Notes: generated from the letters alone by a model not told the origin. A stretch of 64,000 nucleotides of DNA from Ophioderma brevispina (GCA_023653785.1 JAMKCH010036069.1:1-64000); one strand, 5' to 3'. Shown: positions 1 to 12,053, counted from the stretch's first letter. Numbers and translations are program-made.

Positions 1-370
1 GTTAATTAATGTTACGGACATTTGAGCGCCCGTGTTTTGAATACAAAGGAACACAAAAGTCTTTGCACCCTCCATGTGAAAATGAAGTCAACATGAAAGG
101 CCAGATTATCTTAGCTTATTTCGAAACAGGTGAATCACGCCACATGGTTTTTTTCTGCCTCCTCTCCCAACTAATCAACGCTGTCCAAAACTTTTCCTCT
201 GGTGACACGATGGGTTGAATTTACTATAGTGAAGTTACAGGAAAGGTTATTAATTCAAATCTTTGTGAGGTTGGTCCTCCACATACAATGCACAAGGCAT
301 ACCAAAGAGAAACATAATTGTCAATACAGCTGTGGCAGATGAAAAGTCTGTTAGATAACTGGTGAAGCAT
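1..370. other. unannotated AT-rich sequence
   Basis: I see no coding, RNA or repeat signal here. The short open frames have no recognisable motif. Confidence 0.5.
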
Positions 371-378
371 ATCTCAAG

Positions 379-563
379 CAGTGGCGGATTTAAGAGTCAG
401 CAGTGTCAGCAGCTGCTGACAGGGCCCCCCTAAAATATTGCTCTCAGGCCCCCCCCCAGACACATCTTAGTCGCACTGAAGTGCGATATTGTGTTGCTTC
501 TTGACGCTAAAGGGGCCCTACCTTAAGCTGCTGACAGGGCCCTTTTCCTTAAATCCGCCACTG
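379..563. mobile_element. hAT-type MITE with 8-bp target duplication
   Basis: A 185-bp nonautonomous DNA element. It begins CAGTGGCGGATTTAAG and ends with the exact reverse complement, a perfect 16-bp terminal inverted repeat. It is flanked by the perfect 8-bp direct repeat ATCTCAAG (371-378 and 564-571). An 8-bp target duplication with a CAGTGGCG terminus is the hAT superfamily signature. The interior has no coding capacity and carries two copies of the motif GCTGCTGACAGGGCCC near opposite ends. It would need transposase in trans. The perfect ends suggest a fairly young insertion. Confidence 0.9.
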
Positions 564-571
564 ATCTCAAG

Positions 572-810
572 GACATCTATATGATTTGAATGGCCTTTTG
601 TGCAAGGGTTCTATAGTCTGACCACAAGGATTTATTGAATTCATAAGTAAAGACTAGGCAAGTACTAGCATTTACTACGAAGTAAAAGGTAAAGGTTATG
701 CATACCAAATCTAGCATATGCTTTTACTTTTACTTTTACTTGACAAGCAAATGCTTTTACTTTCACTATTCACTATAAGTATTTACTATTTTTTTATGCA
801 TACGGCCCAT
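572..810. other. unannotated; short CTTTTA-rich patch
   Basis: No gene signal. A short imperfect repeat of CTTTTA units lies at about 720-775, facing AGTAAAAGGTAAAGG at about 680-695 in opposite sense, so the patch could fold. Confidence 0.4.
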
Positions 811-955
811 TACCTTCGTCGTTACCAAGACTTCACATATGACTGATACAATTTACAAAGCAGTGCACCTCCTCCAATGGCATATTCTAAAAACATCTTA
901 TAACACAATCGGCCTTGCTCATCTTACTTATTGCAATGCCATTTATTTATTCATA
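811..955 (+). mobile_element. LINE reverse-transcriptase C-terminal fragment
   Basis: The plus strand from about 823 reads openly through DTIYKAVHLLQWHILKTSYN and then LAHLTYCNAIY. This matches the thumb region just after the palm of CR1/Jockey-type LINE reverse transcriptases, whose usual form is IYKA...HLTYCN..W. The same stretch recurs inside the repeat units at about 11,700-11,830 and 41,950-42,060. Only about 45 codons remain, so this is a dead fragment. Confidence 0.6.
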
Positions 956-2880
956 AAATAGAAAAAAAATTTTTATTATTATGTTTATATGCCAACTTTA
1001 TTTTGGCGATTGCTTTACTCAAAAGAATTATAACTATTGGTTTGACAACCACCTTTTAATATATATGCATACACCTTTCAAGTCATTTCCAATTCGCTTG
1101 AGCTCGTCATAGTTTTTCATAGTGTCATGCTTTGACATTTAGTGGACAAGGGGGGTTCCTACAGAGAACCCGCAAATTTAAAGTTGACCAGTTTTCGACT
1201 AAGAAAAAACATAAAAACCACGCCCCGTTAATTATATAATTAGTGCGGGACCCTTGGACCCCCTTCACCAACGAGTGTCAGTAAAAAAATCAATTTTTTT
1301 TTTAAAAACAAACTAAGTAGAATGATTTGTCCTCTGTTTTGAGGTAATTACAATTCTTACAAACTATAAAATTCAGTTAACCCTTACATGCTGATTTAAG
1401 TTTTATAGCGATCACTTTTGCTTTTGTACCATATCTCCAGCCCGTCACTGTGCAAACCAATGGGAAGGTTGCCAATGCCACCTACGCTCGCACCCAAAAT
1501 TGACAAATTAACAAAATGATGCACGTGTGGTCAAAGTTGAAAAGTGTAATTAGGACCGTTAAATCATGAGTTCGAGCCACACTGTAGGTCAAACGGTCTG
1601 TGTCCCTGGGCCAAGCTACTTTAATCTCAATGGCCTCGTTTTCACCCAAGCGAAATCAGGAGTGCATGGTTTTGGGTCGGTGTTTTGTATAATAATTATA
1701 ATAGGGCTGTGTTTTGAGATTAGAGTGTCTCGGTGCGCATGGATACAGAGCGCCATAGCTCTGTAGCCATGGCCGGCGCGTGTATGTTCAAGGGTATTAT
1801 GTGTGATAGAATTATTTTGCAGGGAAGTTAATGAGATTATATTTATATAACAGATAAAAAAAATAAAAAAAATAAAAAAAATAAAAAATTCATATTATTT
1901 TCTTAATTTATCATGAATTACTATTACTAAGATCTTTTGAACAAAGGTTAAGAGATGATTTTTAATGGTCACTGGGACCGAGACGCCATAGTAAAGCATT
2001 TGTAGCAGTTTCACAATTACCGTTTGGAAATCCCATGCCCAAATCGAGAAGACCGTGTTCATCCCTCCCTGTACAGAAAACCCAGTATAGTCTCCCATCT
2101 TGTTCGATTACGCGGTGACAACAGAGATACAGAATGCCTGCTGCTGCTTTGCCGTATGTAGTTATAAACGGAAACGAGATGAATAGTTCGGTCTTGTCAC
2201 GTGTCGGGTACAGGTCACGGGTCAGGTATCAGATCAGTGTGCTTCTCGGGGGCGACCGATATATATATAAATCCGACTACGTTAAATCAAGGTCTGTACA
2301 TATGACACTCTGCCCAAAGTGCTATTAGTTTTTCCAAAAGAACACGTATATTTAGTCTAAACACGGACAAAATTTACCTTTTCAATAGCAGATTCAAAAC
2401 CGACGTACGATGACGATAATCGGTTGCTTTTTTCCAATGTAGGGAGAGTACGTCATTTTACCTGAATGGTCCCCGAAGCAAAATAATAAACCAATCAATG
2501 CAGTAACGTCATTCAAATCTTTATTGTTTTCAAAAATTGGCTGTTATTCCTCATAATAAAATTCCTTTAAGATTCAACATATGTATATTGTTCTTTAATA
2601 ATTAAATTTCAATTGTCCCCGCATGAATGTGAAAAAGATGGGTCCATTAAGTCTTACAAAATGAAACACATAGTCAGCCGGCTAAATACTTACCGTGGAC
2701 TGAAGGAGCAGACGGATCCCCGGGTAGTTGTAGCAGGCTACAGCAACTTGCGGCGGCTGCGGGGGTGTATGAGTAATAGGGAGTGTATGCGGGATATTAC
2801 AAATAAGTGTTGCTTAGGCATGTGCGCTTGGCCGGCTGCCGGCCTAAGCTAGTGAAGTGAAATGGTTGACGATTTCCTGA
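956..2880. other. unannotated intergenic sequence
   Basis: Nearly 2 kb with no recognisable gene. It holds one short-period repeat (listed separately) and short open frames without motifs. A host exon too diverged to recognise cannot be excluded. Confidence 0.4.
1852..1889. repeat. TAAAAAAA octamer microsatellite
   Basis: About four tandem copies of TAAAAAAA, seen directly. Confidence 0.9.
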
Positions 2881-2883
2881 AGG

Positions 2884-2955
2884 CATCGTAATAATAATTA
2901 TCCTGTGGAAAAGGCGCTATATAAATGTCGGTATTCATTCTTTATTATTATTAGC
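2884..2955 (+). mobile_element. LINE 3' tail (L2/CR1-like)
   Basis: The string AAAAGGCGCTATATAAATG followed by an ATT-rich trinucleotide run (TTATTATTATTA) resembles the 3' end of L2/CR1-clade LINEs and SINEs that share their tails. The call rests on recall of that conserved tail. No reverse-transcriptase sequence is attached upstream. Confidence 0.5.
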
Positions 2956-3204
2956 TAATTAAGGGGGAAATTATCTTTTGTTATTCAGAAGTTGGACTGA
3001 AGGGAATACATCGTATCCCTTAGGAATCTTTTGTTTGCGCTTATTCCGCCAAAGGATATGAATAGTATTTATGCGAAATGAGGGGACTAACCAAAGGCCT
3101 ACTATATTGAAAATAACAAAAAGACCTCATAAACCAGATGAATAATTAATATTCCCCTTATTCCCCTCTTAGTATGATATGATTATTGTTATTATTATTA
3201 TATA

Positions 3205-3855
3205 TTTCAATCGTTTTGATGTGAGAGCATTTAAAAACGTGATTTTATAGTAATCCCCATAAAATACTGGTAAAATTGATATTGGTCAACCAAAATGGGA
3301 GACATTTCGCTCACAAACTCCAAACCAACATCCTTTAGCCCTAAGATTTCAGGGGTAAGTGAGAAAATAATGTTTCTATCTGGTTCAAAAATTTCGACCA
3401 CTTCTGGTTCCTTAAATTGTTATTGTCTTAAGACCCTGGAATGTCCACCCCATTTGTCCACAAACGGGAGAGTAGGAAGACCTTGGCCACGTAAAGGGGG
3501 ATGAACGATTTAAGTATTGAAGTTTATCTTGATGGAATGGCTTCACCCCAAACCCAATCCGTAAAGTTTCGCGCCGATATTTCAAATCCGTTTAATTTGT
3601 TTAATGTGAGGGCCTAAAAACGTAATGTTGTAAGCCCCACCATAGAGTTTACTGTGTAAAAGAATATTGGTCGACAAAATGGGGTACATTTTGTCGTTTA
3701 AAACTTCCAAAACTAAACCCTAAGATTCACAGTGTAAATGAGGAAACTAGTAGCTTTCTTCTGTACCAAAATTTTGACCACTTCGATAATAAAAGTCTGA
3801 GGTCCCTGGGGACGGGCCTATAGCGATCGGATCATGGACCTTTAATGTGTAAAAG
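3205..3855. repeat. two diverged tandem copies of a dispersed repeat block
   Basis: Two direct copies follow one another (about 3205-3530 and 3590-3855). Shared landmarks are a TGTGAGRGC motif followed by AAAACGTGA, an ACAAAATGGGxxACATTT stretch, CTAAGATTTCA, and AAATTTTGACCACTTC. The second copy ends in GTCCCTGGGGAC. A third, related copy lies inside array unit 3 at about 42,146-42,410, so the block is shared with the 7-kb unit. No open frame is conserved between copies. Confidence 0.7.
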
Positions 3856-3861
3856 GCACGT

Positions 3862-4056
3862 CAGTGGCGTAACCAGACCTTGCAAATGGGGGGGGGGGGC
3901 TAAAGGGGTGCAAAGGATCTTTTTTTGAGGGGGCAAATTTGGGTCGTTATCCATAGCACTTACAAAAAATTCAGTTCAGTGGGGGGGAGGTGGCTAAAGG
4001 GGGGGGGCAAGGGTTCTGTGTGGCCCCTGCCCCCCCCCACGCTGGTTACGCCACTG
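3862..4056. mobile_element. hAT-type MITE
   Basis: A 195-bp element with a perfect 15-bp terminal inverted repeat: CAGTGGCGTAACCAG at the left and its reverse complement at 4042-4056. The interior has long G and C runs (GGGGGGGGGG near 3889). The flanks contain GGCACG on the left and AGCACG on the right, so the expected 8-bp duplication is present only in degraded form. CAGTGGCGTAAC is a common hAT MITE terminus. No coding capacity. Confidence 0.8.
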
Positions 4057-4719
4057 ATAGCACGGTGATCATTATTTTTTTTACGTACTATACATTATAA
4101 AGTCTTGTGCACTCCCGTTGGTGTATGGAAAGGGGAGATGTTGGACCCATTCTGACAAACACTTTGTGTGGAATTTTTATGACGCCACACATAAATCTCC
4201 GGGGGGGCCCCCGAAAATTGAAAAAAAAAAAAAAAACAAGTTTCCCAAGGAATTTTTCCATTAACATTGGGCTCATAATAGAACATATACATTTAGATTG
4301 CTGAAGTTTAAAAAAAAACCAAAAGTTCATTCAAAGTACGATTTAAGTGTCAACAAAATTTGAATAGCGTCAACAAAACGATTCGATAAAAAGGCCGGGC
4401 CAACCCGATTTAAATCATAAGTTTTGGGCAAACAATAATTTAGCGTTAAATTTAAAACAGGAAAAAGATCTTGGTCCACCCCCCCCCCCACACACACACA
4501 CACACACTTTAAAGTGTTAATGACATTTTTCATACGTAATAATGTCTACATTGTATTTTTGTGATTTTTAGACATGGGCTGGGTTTTAGTACATTCATGA
4601 ATGTTTATCTATTATATATTATATTTTTACCACCCGAGATGAAAACACAGGAAGCAAAGCAATGCGATATGAATGTGGGGCATATTTGCCAGGAGTTAGT
4701 TTCCTATTATTTCCAAGTC
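4057..4719. other. unannotated sequence
   Basis: No gene. It contains an A15 run near 4220-4235 and the C/CA microsatellite listed next. Confidence 0.4.
4479..4507. repeat. poly-C plus (CA)n microsatellite
   Basis: A run of about 10 C followed by nine CA dinucleotides, seen directly. Confidence 0.9.
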
Positions 4720-4882
4720 CAAATCAAACTCATATTTTTCAAATCCAAATCAAAGTATTTCAAATATTTATGTATCCAAATCCCAGTTTCTGCCAATTCC
4801 CAAATCAAACCCTATTTATTTCCAAATCCAACAAAGTATTTCAAATATTTATGTTAGCCAAATCCAGTTTATTTCCAATTCC
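4720..4882. repeat. tandem duplication, period about 81 bp
   Basis: Two head-to-tail copies (4720-4800, 4801-4882). Shared strings are CAAATCAAAC, AAAGTATTTCAAATATTTAT and CCAATTCC. The copies differ mainly by small insertions and deletions. Confidence 0.85.
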
Positions 4883-5746
4883 AAAACACTCAGCGACCAG
4901 CAATATACTAACCACTGAGGCTGCCCACTCCTCAGCAATTTGCAAAAGAATGGTACCGGCGGAGACATGAACAGTAAGACCACATTCGAAATTCCTGTTA
5001 TAATCTAATGCACACTGCGAATATGAATTATACTAAGCCGTGTGTTACTACCCCCAACAATTGCCCAAAAGAGGTGTACGATCAGAGAATATAACCTAAC
5101 TCACACTTGAAAGTCCCCAATTAGATCCTTAGTTGAAATACATAGATTTACAGAACTAGTTTGCTAGAGGAACCTACCTGACATATACACTAGCCTGAAT
5201 TAATTGACAATCCATTTCATCTATTACATAATGATGCCTTCAAGTTACAAATGTAAGAAGGTGTAGATCCATAAATTGACCCTCATTTCTTAATTTTCCG
5301 CACAAACCAAGATTCTACATAATCGTAAAGAATAAAAAACTCCCAACAATTCTTAATTACAAAAATTACAGAAACTTCAATAAGTTAAAAAAGCATAGGA
5401 CACAGCAAACTAGTAGATACCAGAGAAACCCAATAAAAACCTAATATTGAGGGAAATTAAAAAGACCTCCTGCTGGTGCTACCCAGTCAACATGGGAGGG
5501 ATGGGTAGGGCGAAATATGTTTAGTTAATGTCCACAAGCACAGCAGGGCGACTAGACTCCCCGGTGGCCAAAGGAGCGAAAACAGTGACCACTTTCCAAG
5601 AAGGCCCGCGTCAGTTTCCCCGAAAAATACAACACCTGATGGTGGTGGAGAAAAGAGCGGTGAAGAAGGTTACGAATGGGTTCCCATACAATCGGAAACC
5701 TAGGACACACCCAAAAGGGCACAGAAATCATTTCCTGGTGTGAAAC

Positions 5747-5771
5747 AGTTTATTGCGTTGTGCAATAAACT
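5747..5771. other. perfect 10-bp stem-loop
   Basis: AGTTTATTGC, a 5-base loop, then GCAATAAACT. The right arm contains AATAAA, so it could be a polyadenylation region of a lost gene, but nothing upstream supports that. It does not match the histone 3' stem-loop. Confidence 0.5.
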
Positions 5772-5779
5772 TAAACTTT

Positions 5780-5846
5780 ATATACTATATATATATATAA
5801 TGAGAATATAGATATATATATAGTATGATTATATTATATATATATG
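5780..5846. repeat. imperfect (TA)n microsatellite
   Basis: Alternating TA broken by short interruptions. Confidence 0.9.
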
Positions 5847-6499
5847 AGGAAGAAATGATCGAAAGATGGCACCGTTGGTCGTTCCGTGTAGCAATCCTTG
5901 ACATTTTATTTAGCTTTCGAAATATGTGTTCTTCATTCAGAATAATCAAAATACAAGAAACACACAATTTGCAACGATAATAATATTGTTAAAAGAAATT
6001 ATTCAACAGTGTATGTTAAAAAGATAATCTGGTCTAAACAAGACTTTCCCGAAAAACATCAATTGATATCATCTACAAATTAGAAAATTTGTTTTAAAGT
6101 TTGAGATGTGCGTGTAATGACTGGTCAAGTCTCGGGCCAGAAAGGGCATTAATTGAACAATGAATAGTATGTATGTGTTTGTATGGTTATTAATGAGAAC
6201 AGGTGAGTATACAGAGTGGACTGGTTTGCATTATGAGTACTGAGGTGTGAGTATCTAAATAATGGGAGGTAAGGGAACTGGACTTGAGTTCACTAGCTGG
6301 AGTCTCTAGTTTAGAAGCCTTGGTTTTTCACGTATTGTATATTTTGATCTGTATACGTAAAATGGTGGGGAGAAGCAGGCAGCAAGTATACGGGTGCCCC
6401 CTTACAATAGACCGAAGTGATGGGGTGGAACGAGTCTTCAAATGGTAGTAGAAGTAGAATAATTATGGTTGTTATTAATCTGATCCATTATCTGACATA

Positions 6500-6790
6500 A
6501 GGCATGGGGAAAAAAGAGTTTCAATGTATTGAGCCAGAAGGATTCACGTCTGATGATAACATATTCTTCCTTTCTTTTTAATGAGGTTCGATGCCCATGA
6601 TCGAGATGTCATCAAAACTATGGTCAGGCATGTTAAAATGTTTTCCCATGTGTAAATTTTGCCTTGGCGTGGTATTATAGTATTGAGTCTGTTTTGTGGT
6701 TGGCCAAAATCTCGTATAAACGTTTGTGGTCGTTTTACCACATATTGTTTAGAGCACTTTTACAAGTTATGAGATAGATCATCCATTCCA
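6500..6790 (-). pseudogene. GIY-YIG endonuclease domain of the Penelope-like element
   Basis: The minus strand reads MIYLITCK then LKQYVV, corresponding to the IY...YVG core that opens GIY-YIG domains in Penelope-like elements. The final glycine of YVG reads as valine, probably because two bases are missing there, as the frame also changes. Further on, HFNMPDHSFDD-like sequence is split between frames. A terminal IIRRESFWLNTLKLFFPH keeps the glutamate expected near the domain end. In the family this domain nicks target DNA for priming. It is broken here by at least two frame changes. Confidence 0.75.
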
Positions 6791-7259
6791 TTTTGCAATT
6801 GGGATACGATCAGTGATGATAACAATTTTGTTCCGTAACCGAACTGGTAAAATTTGTTGCCATGTTCGTTAGGAATTTTTCTTACAGAACATTTTCGGGA
6901 GGGACAGGCAAATGAACCATGTTCTATTACGTGATTGTTATCTTGAAGTTGAGGAGTCTGGCAGAGAGACGAGGAGATCGTCAGGTTACGACTTCGACGG
7001 AAAGCAACGAAAAGAAATTATTGGCGGTTCTGGAAAATCTTATTTGAAGTTGTTAGCCTCGTGAAGGATGGGCTATGTGGCGGGCGAGCAGTATGCATTA
7101 TTTTGTTACTTAGCGTTGATCGTCATATGTAAGTACGAGGGGTAGTGGGTGTATTGGTTGCGTCAGAGTAAGATGTTTTATGTTGATATTCTAGGAGGGA
7201 TTTGACGATCATGAGATTTCCTCGTTCAATAGCGGATTGAACTTTAGCTTTGTCGTAAC

Positions 7260-8430
7260 CTAGTTTGTCAAGATGGTCCTCCAACGCTTCAAGATGCCGT
7301 TTGTGTCGGTCTCATCTGAGCAAATGCGCCTAATACGAAATGTTTGACTATATGGTATGCTGTCAAAAATATGTTTAGGATGAGAAGAGATTGGTAAGAG
7401 GTACAAATGAGCATCTGTTGGTTTACTGTAGAGTTGTGTTTTAAGGTGTCCATTGTCTACTTCCACTAAGACATCCAAAAAGGAACTTGCTAGGTTGACG
7501 AATTTCAAATGTGCATTTAATGGAAGAATGAAAGGTGTTGAGATATGATTTGAAAATGGATGAAAAACTACTCCTCTGAACTGTGTCCAAATAAAAAATA
7601 TATCATCAATAAACGTTTCCAAAAAGGTGACTTGAGCCGATTCAAGCTTGCGCTGTTCTAAGTTGCCCATGAACGTATTAGCGTATGAGGGCGCTGTTGG
7701 TGACCCCGTAGCTGTACCCTCAATTTGGATGTAATATTTACCATTAAATCAAACTGGTTGAGGTTAGAAACAAGTTCAAAAGGCGGGATAAGATGTCAGT
7801 GGGTGGAAACAGGAAGTGGTGCGTGGTTTGAAGTGCATTCTTACAAGCCTGAAGGCCCTCCTTATGAGGGATATTGGTGGTAGAGTGCACTAACATCAGC
7901 TGAGACAATATGGCATTTTGTGGTAAGGATACGGCTTGGTAAATGCATTGATAAAGTGGATGAATGCTGCGGGATCTTGAAATATGAATTTTGTTTAGCC
8001 ACCAATGGTCGTAAGTGAAGATCGATGAGCTTGGAAATTTCCCACGATGGGCAATTGGTGACCAGAAAGAATTGGACGAAAGGAAATACCTGGTTTGTGG
8101 ATTTTTGGGGAGAAAATACATGATGGGGTATTGCCGGCGGTTTATTTTTTATATTGTTTTGTTTCATCCTGGGAATATCGCATTCAATCCTATCGCGTCT
8201 GAATTTTTTGTGATGTGTTGTTTTAATGGGACTCTCGTGCGAATTGGGGATATGTGGATGTATCCAGTAAGATGTTCTTTCTCCATTTTTCAATATAATC
8301 ATTTCTATTCATCACTACAATTGCACCGGTCCCTTATCGCAGGTTTATTACTAGGATAGAGTGCTTACGGAGTTGTCTAAGAGCCTGTCGTTCACCTCGA
8401 TTGAGGTGTCTTTTCTGGCCTTTCATTTTG
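7260..8430 (-). pseudogene. Penelope-like reverse transcriptase (pseudogene)
   Basis: Read on the minus strand, the catalytic motifs are visible. Motif A is VSADVSALY (about 7906-7870). It continues into IPHKEGLQACKNALQ in another frame. Motif B is GTATGSPTAPSYANTFMG (about 7735-7672). Motif C is FIDDIFFIW (about 7612-7587), with both aspartates kept. Downstream come FLDVLV, YSKPTDAHLYL, and IPYSQTFRIRRICSD, which are typical of Penelope-like reverse transcriptases. Upstream, NCPSWEISKLIDLHLRPLV matches the region before motif A. Frameshifts lie near 7870 and 7740. The family copies RNA to DNA at exposed chromosomal ends or nicks. Confidence 0.88.
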
Positions 8431-8699
8431 CCTTCTAAACATCTTTATTTAGCACTCGCATGAAAGATTGAATTGAAAGAAGTGCGCTACAGTCTTTGGA
8501 GTCCAAGAGCTTTTTTCACGGAAAAATATTTGGAATATATTCACGAGTCCTTACGTTCTCGTTTGAAAAAAGAAATGTTCTTTCCAAGCGTATGCGTCTA
8601 TTTGAAATTCTTTTAAGATCTCTGTCAAGTTGCATGGTGTCAATTTCAGGGGGAGTGGGAGAGAGTAGTAGGACAAAACGCAAGAGCCCCTAGACAACA

Positions 8700-9167
8700 A
8701 GATATTCATTTTTGATAAAACCATAATCGGAGAGGTTAAAAACCTTGGGTTGTTCTCAGTGGATTCACTAATGAGGTGAATTTATTATCACTGCCATTGT
8801 TCTACACATGATTCGACAATATGATTGAATATAGTTATTTTTCAATTTGTTTACAGTGAAAACCCGGTTTAAAGCGTCTTTTTGATTTACGCTTTTAGCT
8901 TTGGGTTTCTGAGGAGGTCCTGTTTTGAACATACTATAGTGCGAATTTAACCTTGTCATTGACATAATGTCATATCTCTGCACTAGCTTCATGGTCGTTG
9001 ATTGCATGCAGCTTCATTACGAAAATTTCATTTTTTGGATGGCAGACCATTAAGTCTATCACTGGTAGTGGTCAGGGAGAAGAGTTCGACCAAAAGGTGC
9101 ACTGGGAAGATATCAATCGTGGATTCAATATGAAAACTTTGTTCTTGTGCATCTAAGATCTATATAG

Positions 9168-9204
<37 letters not shown>

Positions 9205-11309
9205 AGGATATGAATAGATTATAGATATATAATATATATATTTAGAGAGAGAGAGAGAGAATTGAACTAATAATTAGTCTGGTAACTAGGCAATAACTTT
9301 AGCACTTCGTATTTTAGTTCATTGTTGTGTGAAGTCAAGCGTCACGTTTCACAATGTACAATACCAAAAGTATTTCACATTGTGATCTTGGCGGCATTCT
9401 ATTGGCCCATATTGTGGTTGTGAAAGTGAACACGTTCCAATGCCATTACCTTGTTTTGAAATGTTTATTCGTATTTGTTCTTGAGAGGAAAATGAATTTG
9501 TCAGTCTGTCCGTGTGGAGCTATCCGTCAGTGGAATGGAGTTTAGGTAATATGGTTTGTGAAGAAATAAGGCAAGAAGGAATCTGTTTTATTAGACAATA
9601 TGCACTGTAAATATGGTCACAATATCAAATAAAAGTAAGAAATTTACTTATCCAGATCAAAAGTGTAATAAAACACAAAAAAAATTCTCAAACATTGGCC
9701 GGGTTGGTTACGAATATTAGTTAAAGAGTTTTTCGTGATAGATACAGATCACATCAGTATAGAGGCAATGACTGCTAGTCGGTCTTTTAAATACAGACAT
9801 TTCCGTTTGCAACCTACGCGCATTGATAAGCAAAAAACTCGTAAGCAATGTTTTCTAATCTAAGTTGAATTTCATGAAAAACTGTTACCGGTATATCTTG
9901 GGTATTGATAGTTACGTAACAAGTTTCTAAGATAATTTGAAGATTGTTTTAGATACAAACTAATGTACCAAGTTAATGTACCAAACTCCACACTAGCTTA
10001 CTAGCTTGAAAATACATCTATGCCCATATAAAAATGTATTTGCTTCCCATACGTCTTCCGACTAATTCCATACCAAACGTAGACCTTTTGGTTGGTTTCT
10101 GTTGGTGAAACAAACATAATGTTTTAGTGTTCAAAATTTTGCATTTTTTGTATTGAAAATTCTGAGCTAAGTTACTTCAAGAAAACAAGTACTGCATGAG
10201 TTGGGTTCATTGAGCAATTCCGTTGGACCGTGGAGGAGCGATTCATTATTTCTCAGTGGATTTGTCTTCTCTGAAGTTAATGAACAAATTAGGGGGTGCC
10301 CCTCATGAAAGTGTGGGTGGAATCCAGGAGGGGGAAATCATAACCAAAGGGGTCAAAAATGAAAAAATTGCTTGGAAGGCTGTAAAACGGTAACCAAAGT
10401 GTTCGTCTTGAATGCTTGTCACCGGCGGTTAGTTTTGAAGGCATTAGGCTAAGTAGCTCAATAATATGTACGAACTGTACCAAACCTGAAGGTCCTCAAT
10501 CTCGTATGCCTCCCCCCATGCAGGAATTCTGAATTTTGATCTCATTACATTTTAGTAAGGAAGGATCATCCAACCCGAGTAAATCGTAGATCGGCCACAC
10601 TGGTAAGCTGCCATGTGTATGGAGCCAAGAGGCTGATTACCCGATTGCTTAATTCCCACAACGGTTGGACAAAATAGCAAACGTAGGTGAGCTATCCCAA
10701 TAGAAATCAATCTTTGAGCAAGCGTGTGAATTATAATAAATGTGGCTGATTGAACAGCCAAAGAAAACAAAATTTCATCAAATTTTGATATCAAGAAGAA
10801 AATCTGGAGTTCAGATCTTTAAATAGAATCGGAAGTAGTAATCAAAGAGTGTCAACGAGATAAACACTGAAGAAAAACAAAAACGTGTACTGGTTGCATT
10901 TTGTATAAATTCATATGACAAAACAGTGCAAAAATGTTATCGAAAGAATTGCCATTGTGGGAAAGAAACCACTATTTCTACATCCTCTTGTTTAGAAAAG
11001 CACAGAACCGGCGACCAGCCGATTAGGTTGGATTAGAAGCGCCACTTTGAAGTCGAGGACAACATGAGGTAGCCCAGGTCATGTTGAAGTGGCCCCCCCC
11101 CAATAGGACCCATTATGATGAGTCATTTATTTATTATAATTATGTAATGTTAGCTGTTTAGACAGCATTACCAATTGTATTACCACATACAAAGCTATTA
11201 TTTACACATAGATTATACTAACAGTGTCTTTAGGGACCTCATCAATGATTAAATGTTACCAGCCTTCACGAATTTCTATTGAGATTGCAAAAATAATTCA
11301 CTGATTATT
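8700..11309. other. unannotated sequence
   Basis: About 2.6 kb with no recognisable gene or RNA. It includes one AT/GA microsatellite (listed) and scattered short open frames without motifs. Confidence 0.4.
9161..9260. repeat. (TA)n followed by (GA)n microsatellite
   Basis: About 80 bp of broken TA repeat passes into AGAGAGAGAGAGAGAG. Seen directly. Confidence 0.95.
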
Positions 11310-11379
11310 AGAAATAGGGGGGAAAAAAATGGAACGGATGTTGGGAGAAAACGTTGTCACCGAGCGGTATACCATTAGG

Positions 11380-11850
11380 AAAAACGGTATGTTCATTTTC
11401 ATGATCGATCAATCACCCACATATTTAACCACACTTAAAAACTAAGCTATTGTCCACTTACACCAATTCTCATGTATGGTGCAAATTTAAATTTAGTTTT
11501 AAAACAGAACCGTACAAAAAAAATACCGCAACAATTCAAAAAACTAACTACACGTTATTCTCAACTTAAAAAAAACAATAGTATTTAATGTGTCGTTATT
11601 ATTGTAGATAACCAGCCCATTTCTCAAGTTCACACAACCCCGTTCCTGGGAACATCGTTGAGACCAAAAAAAATACTTGGAATTAGGCACATTACTTCGT
11701 AGTTAGCAGGTTACCAAACTTCAAATGTGACTAGTACATTTTACAAAGCAGTACACCTCCTCCTCAATGGTTTTTCTTAAAAACATCTTAGAACACAATC
11801 TCATCATTTATTGCAATGTCTATGGACCTCCAAACTTAACATCGCATCCC
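11380..11850 (+). mobile_element. LINE reverse-transcriptase remnant inside array unit 1
   Basis: Homologous to the LINE pieces at 811-955, 24,940-25,275 and 41,690-42,090. The best preserved copy (in unit 3) reads FPGIIIDDKRTWN. This corresponds to the segment after the palm of CR1/Jockey-type reverse transcriptases (usual form FLGIxID..LTW..H). Here that segment is broken by frameshifts around 11,640-11,690. It is followed by the CTTTTACAAAGCAGTACACC-type thumb stretch. Confidence 0.55.
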
Positions 11851-12053
11851 AATCAATTTAACGGGACAGGAGGAGATTTTTACGATACGTATTTGTGGAC
11901 AAAAGAAAAACGAAATGAACAATTGACATTTATTTGAGCATAATATTCATGAAGGCTTACTTGATGAAGGGATGGTAATTGGAATACATTGTAAAAGTTA
12001 CTCATCGTATCCGTCACACCAAAATTTACGCAAAATGGCGATTAGGTTCATGA

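Larger units (their letters stand above)
4883..6489. other. unannotated sequence
   Basis: No recognisable gene. The stretch 5528-5743 is open for 71 codons and locally richer in G and C than its surroundings, but it matches nothing I know. The AT microsatellite and a stem-loop are listed separately. Confidence 0.4.
6490..8695 (-). mobile_element. Penelope-like retroelement, broken
   Basis: The minus strand carries the whole Penelope-like polyprotein in order. First comes an N-terminal segment (about 8690-8300) with NRxERQALRQLRK and GAIVVMNRNDYIEK-like strings. Then comes the reverse transcriptase (about 8300-7260), and last a GIY-YIG endonuclease (about 6790-6500). The order and the spacing of roughly 2.2 kb fit a near full-length element of the GIY-YIG-bearing class. 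At least four frame changes and several stops separate the pieces, so it cannot make protein as written. I did not find convincing terminal repeats. Confidence 0.85.

Noticed and set aside
4088..4330. Overlapping open frames on both strands
   Set aside because: Spread over a poly-A/T run; no domain and no support for a gene.
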